Source: Proteobacteria bacterium UBA1858 (GTDB taxonomy: Bacteria; Pseudomonadota; Gammaproteobacteria; UBA4575). From it: 7,055 nucleotides of DNA. Under the pieces are notes generated by a model. The model saw only the letters and a program-made list of their open reading frames with translations. It was not told the origin of the DNA and did no database searches. Below are positions 6,690-7,055 of the stretch, one piece after another. The stretch lies in the NCBI GenBank assembly GCA_002338385.1, contig DDIE01000069.1, positions 1 through 7,055 of the forward strand, read 5' to 3'. Within the stretch, counting starts at the first letter, position 1; the number at the start of each line of letters is the position of its first letter. The position numbers were made by a program, and so were the translations under genes.

Positions 6690-6700
6690 TGAATATTCAA
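6689..6700. promoter_or_regulatory. Perfect palindrome TTGAATATTCAA before the lipoprotein gene
   Basis: A twelve-base perfect inverted repeat ending four bases before the ribosome site GGAG (6705-6708). It shares its ten-base core with the palindrome at 6513-6524. It could be an operator or, in RNA, a weak stem close to the ribosome site. No known regulator consensus is recognised. Confidence 0.3.
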
Positions 6701-6718
6701 CTTCGGAGTTATAAGAAA

Positions 6719-7036
6719 ATGCAAGATACGCTAATAAAATCTCTACAAGTCATTGCTATGGTGGGAACTGTAGCATTCGTTTCAGGCTGTGGAACAACCA
6801 CTGAGCATGAAACTATGCAATCTGATGCAATCGCAGAAGTTCGTGAAATTGCTAATGAAGCACTTCGCACTGCAAATACAGCTGCTTTCAATGCTGCTAA
6901 TGCTAAGGATATGGCTGGGGCTGCTCAAGAAACTGCAGATGATGCACTAGAGCTGGCTGTATCAGCTCAATCTTCAGCTGATGCCAACTCACGCCGCATG
7001 AATGTTATGTTTCATGAGTCTATGAAAGCTAAATAA
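6719..7036 (+). CDS. OprI/Lpp-like alanine-zipper outer-membrane lipoprotein
   Basis: A 105-residue lipoprotein precursor. Residues 1-23 are a signal peptide ending in the lipobox VSGC, with Cys24 the lipidated residue. Position 2 of the mature protein is Gly, not Asp, so outer-membrane sorting is expected. Residues about 33-90 are an Ala-rich heptad region (ANEALRTANTAAFNAANAKD, then AAQETADDALELA) that should form the trimeric coiled coil of the Lpp/OprI type. The C-terminus, NSRRMNVMFHESMKAK, parallels the end of Pseudomonas OprI, and its final Lys could be attached to peptidoglycan by an L,D-transpeptidase. It is longer than OprI (83 residues) because of extra heptads. GGAG at 6705-6708 supports the ATG at 6719; an upstream in-frame TTG at 6659 would add 20 residues and spoil the signal peptide. 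It probably tethers the outer membrane to the cell wall. Confidence 0.88.
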   Translation: MQDTLIKSLQVIAMVGTVAFVSGCGTTTEHETMQSDAIAEVREIANEALRTANTAAFNAANAKDMAGAAQETADDALELAVSAQSSADANSRRMNVMFHESMKAK

Positions 7037-7055
7037 GTCGCAAAGATACAAAACT

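Larger units (their letters stand above)
6336..6718. other. AT-rich intergenic region between the winged-helix gene and the lipoprotein gene
   Basis: About 380 bases with promoters expected for both flanking genes. Near the winged-helix gene, GATTTAAAATC (6396-6406) and GATTAAAATC (6415-6424) form a close tandem repeat. A plus-strand open frame runs from 6416 to the TAA at 6548-6550 without any ATG, GTG or TTG start, and ends in LYEYSSKNSDIGD; it may be a gene remnant or chance. Two palindromes with the core TGAATATTCA and an A/T-only hairpin (TTTTTTG/CAAAAAA, 6655-6672) lie nearer the lipoprotein gene. No RNA gene could be identified. Confidence 0.5.

Noticed and set aside
6659..6718. Extended lipoprotein start at TTG 6659
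   Set aside because: It would place 20 polar residues before the signal peptide, whereas ATG 6719 has a GGAG ribosome site and gives a normal lipoprotein leader.

Overview
The window looks like chromosomal DNA of a gammaproteobacterium. The evidence is an OprI/Lpp-like alanine-zipper lipoprotein, a long-N-terminus MltD-type lytic transglycosylase, a HinT-type HIT protein and a flavoprotein-SelD fusion. This assignment rests on remembered family distributions, not on a search. Base composition is near 50% GC over most genes and more AT-rich at the right end. No tRNA, rRNA, insertion sequence, CRISPR array or prophage gene is visible.

Left half (1-3614, minus strand): two genes read leftwards as a probable operon. 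First comes a 761-residue fusion of an NADH-dehydrogenase-like FAD/NAD(P) flavoprotein with selenide, water dikinase (SelD). It is followed after only 14 bases by a secreted, SLT- and LysM-containing, MltD-type peptidoglycan lytic transglycosylase. The second gene runs off the left edge of the window.

Centre (3615-4701): across a roughly 136-base divergent intergenic region lies a plus-strand GT-B glycosyltransferase. Its N-terminus, its GTD segment and its EGGANVISE block match what I recall of the selenosugar synthase SenB of selenoneine biosynthesis. SelD makes selenophosphate and SenB uses selenophosphate with a UDP-sugar to make a selenosugar, so these two divergent genes form a plausible selenometabolite unit. 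The third selenoneine enzyme, SenA, is not in the window, nor are selA, selB or mnmH/selU. The final product is therefore open: selenoneine if senA lies elsewhere, or another selenosugar-derived compound.

Right part (4702-7055): a 300-base non-coding stretch with two hairpins leads to a possible 23-codon leader ORF that abuts a small two- or three-helix membrane protein. Next come hinT and, convergent with it, a gene for a MerR/excisionase-like winged-helix plus coiled-coil protein; the two share the four bases CTAG as overlapping stop codons. A further AT-rich intergenic region of about 380 bases carries two copies of the palindromic core TGAATATTCA and candidate promoters. It precedes the gene for an OprI/Lpp-like outer-membrane lipoprotein.
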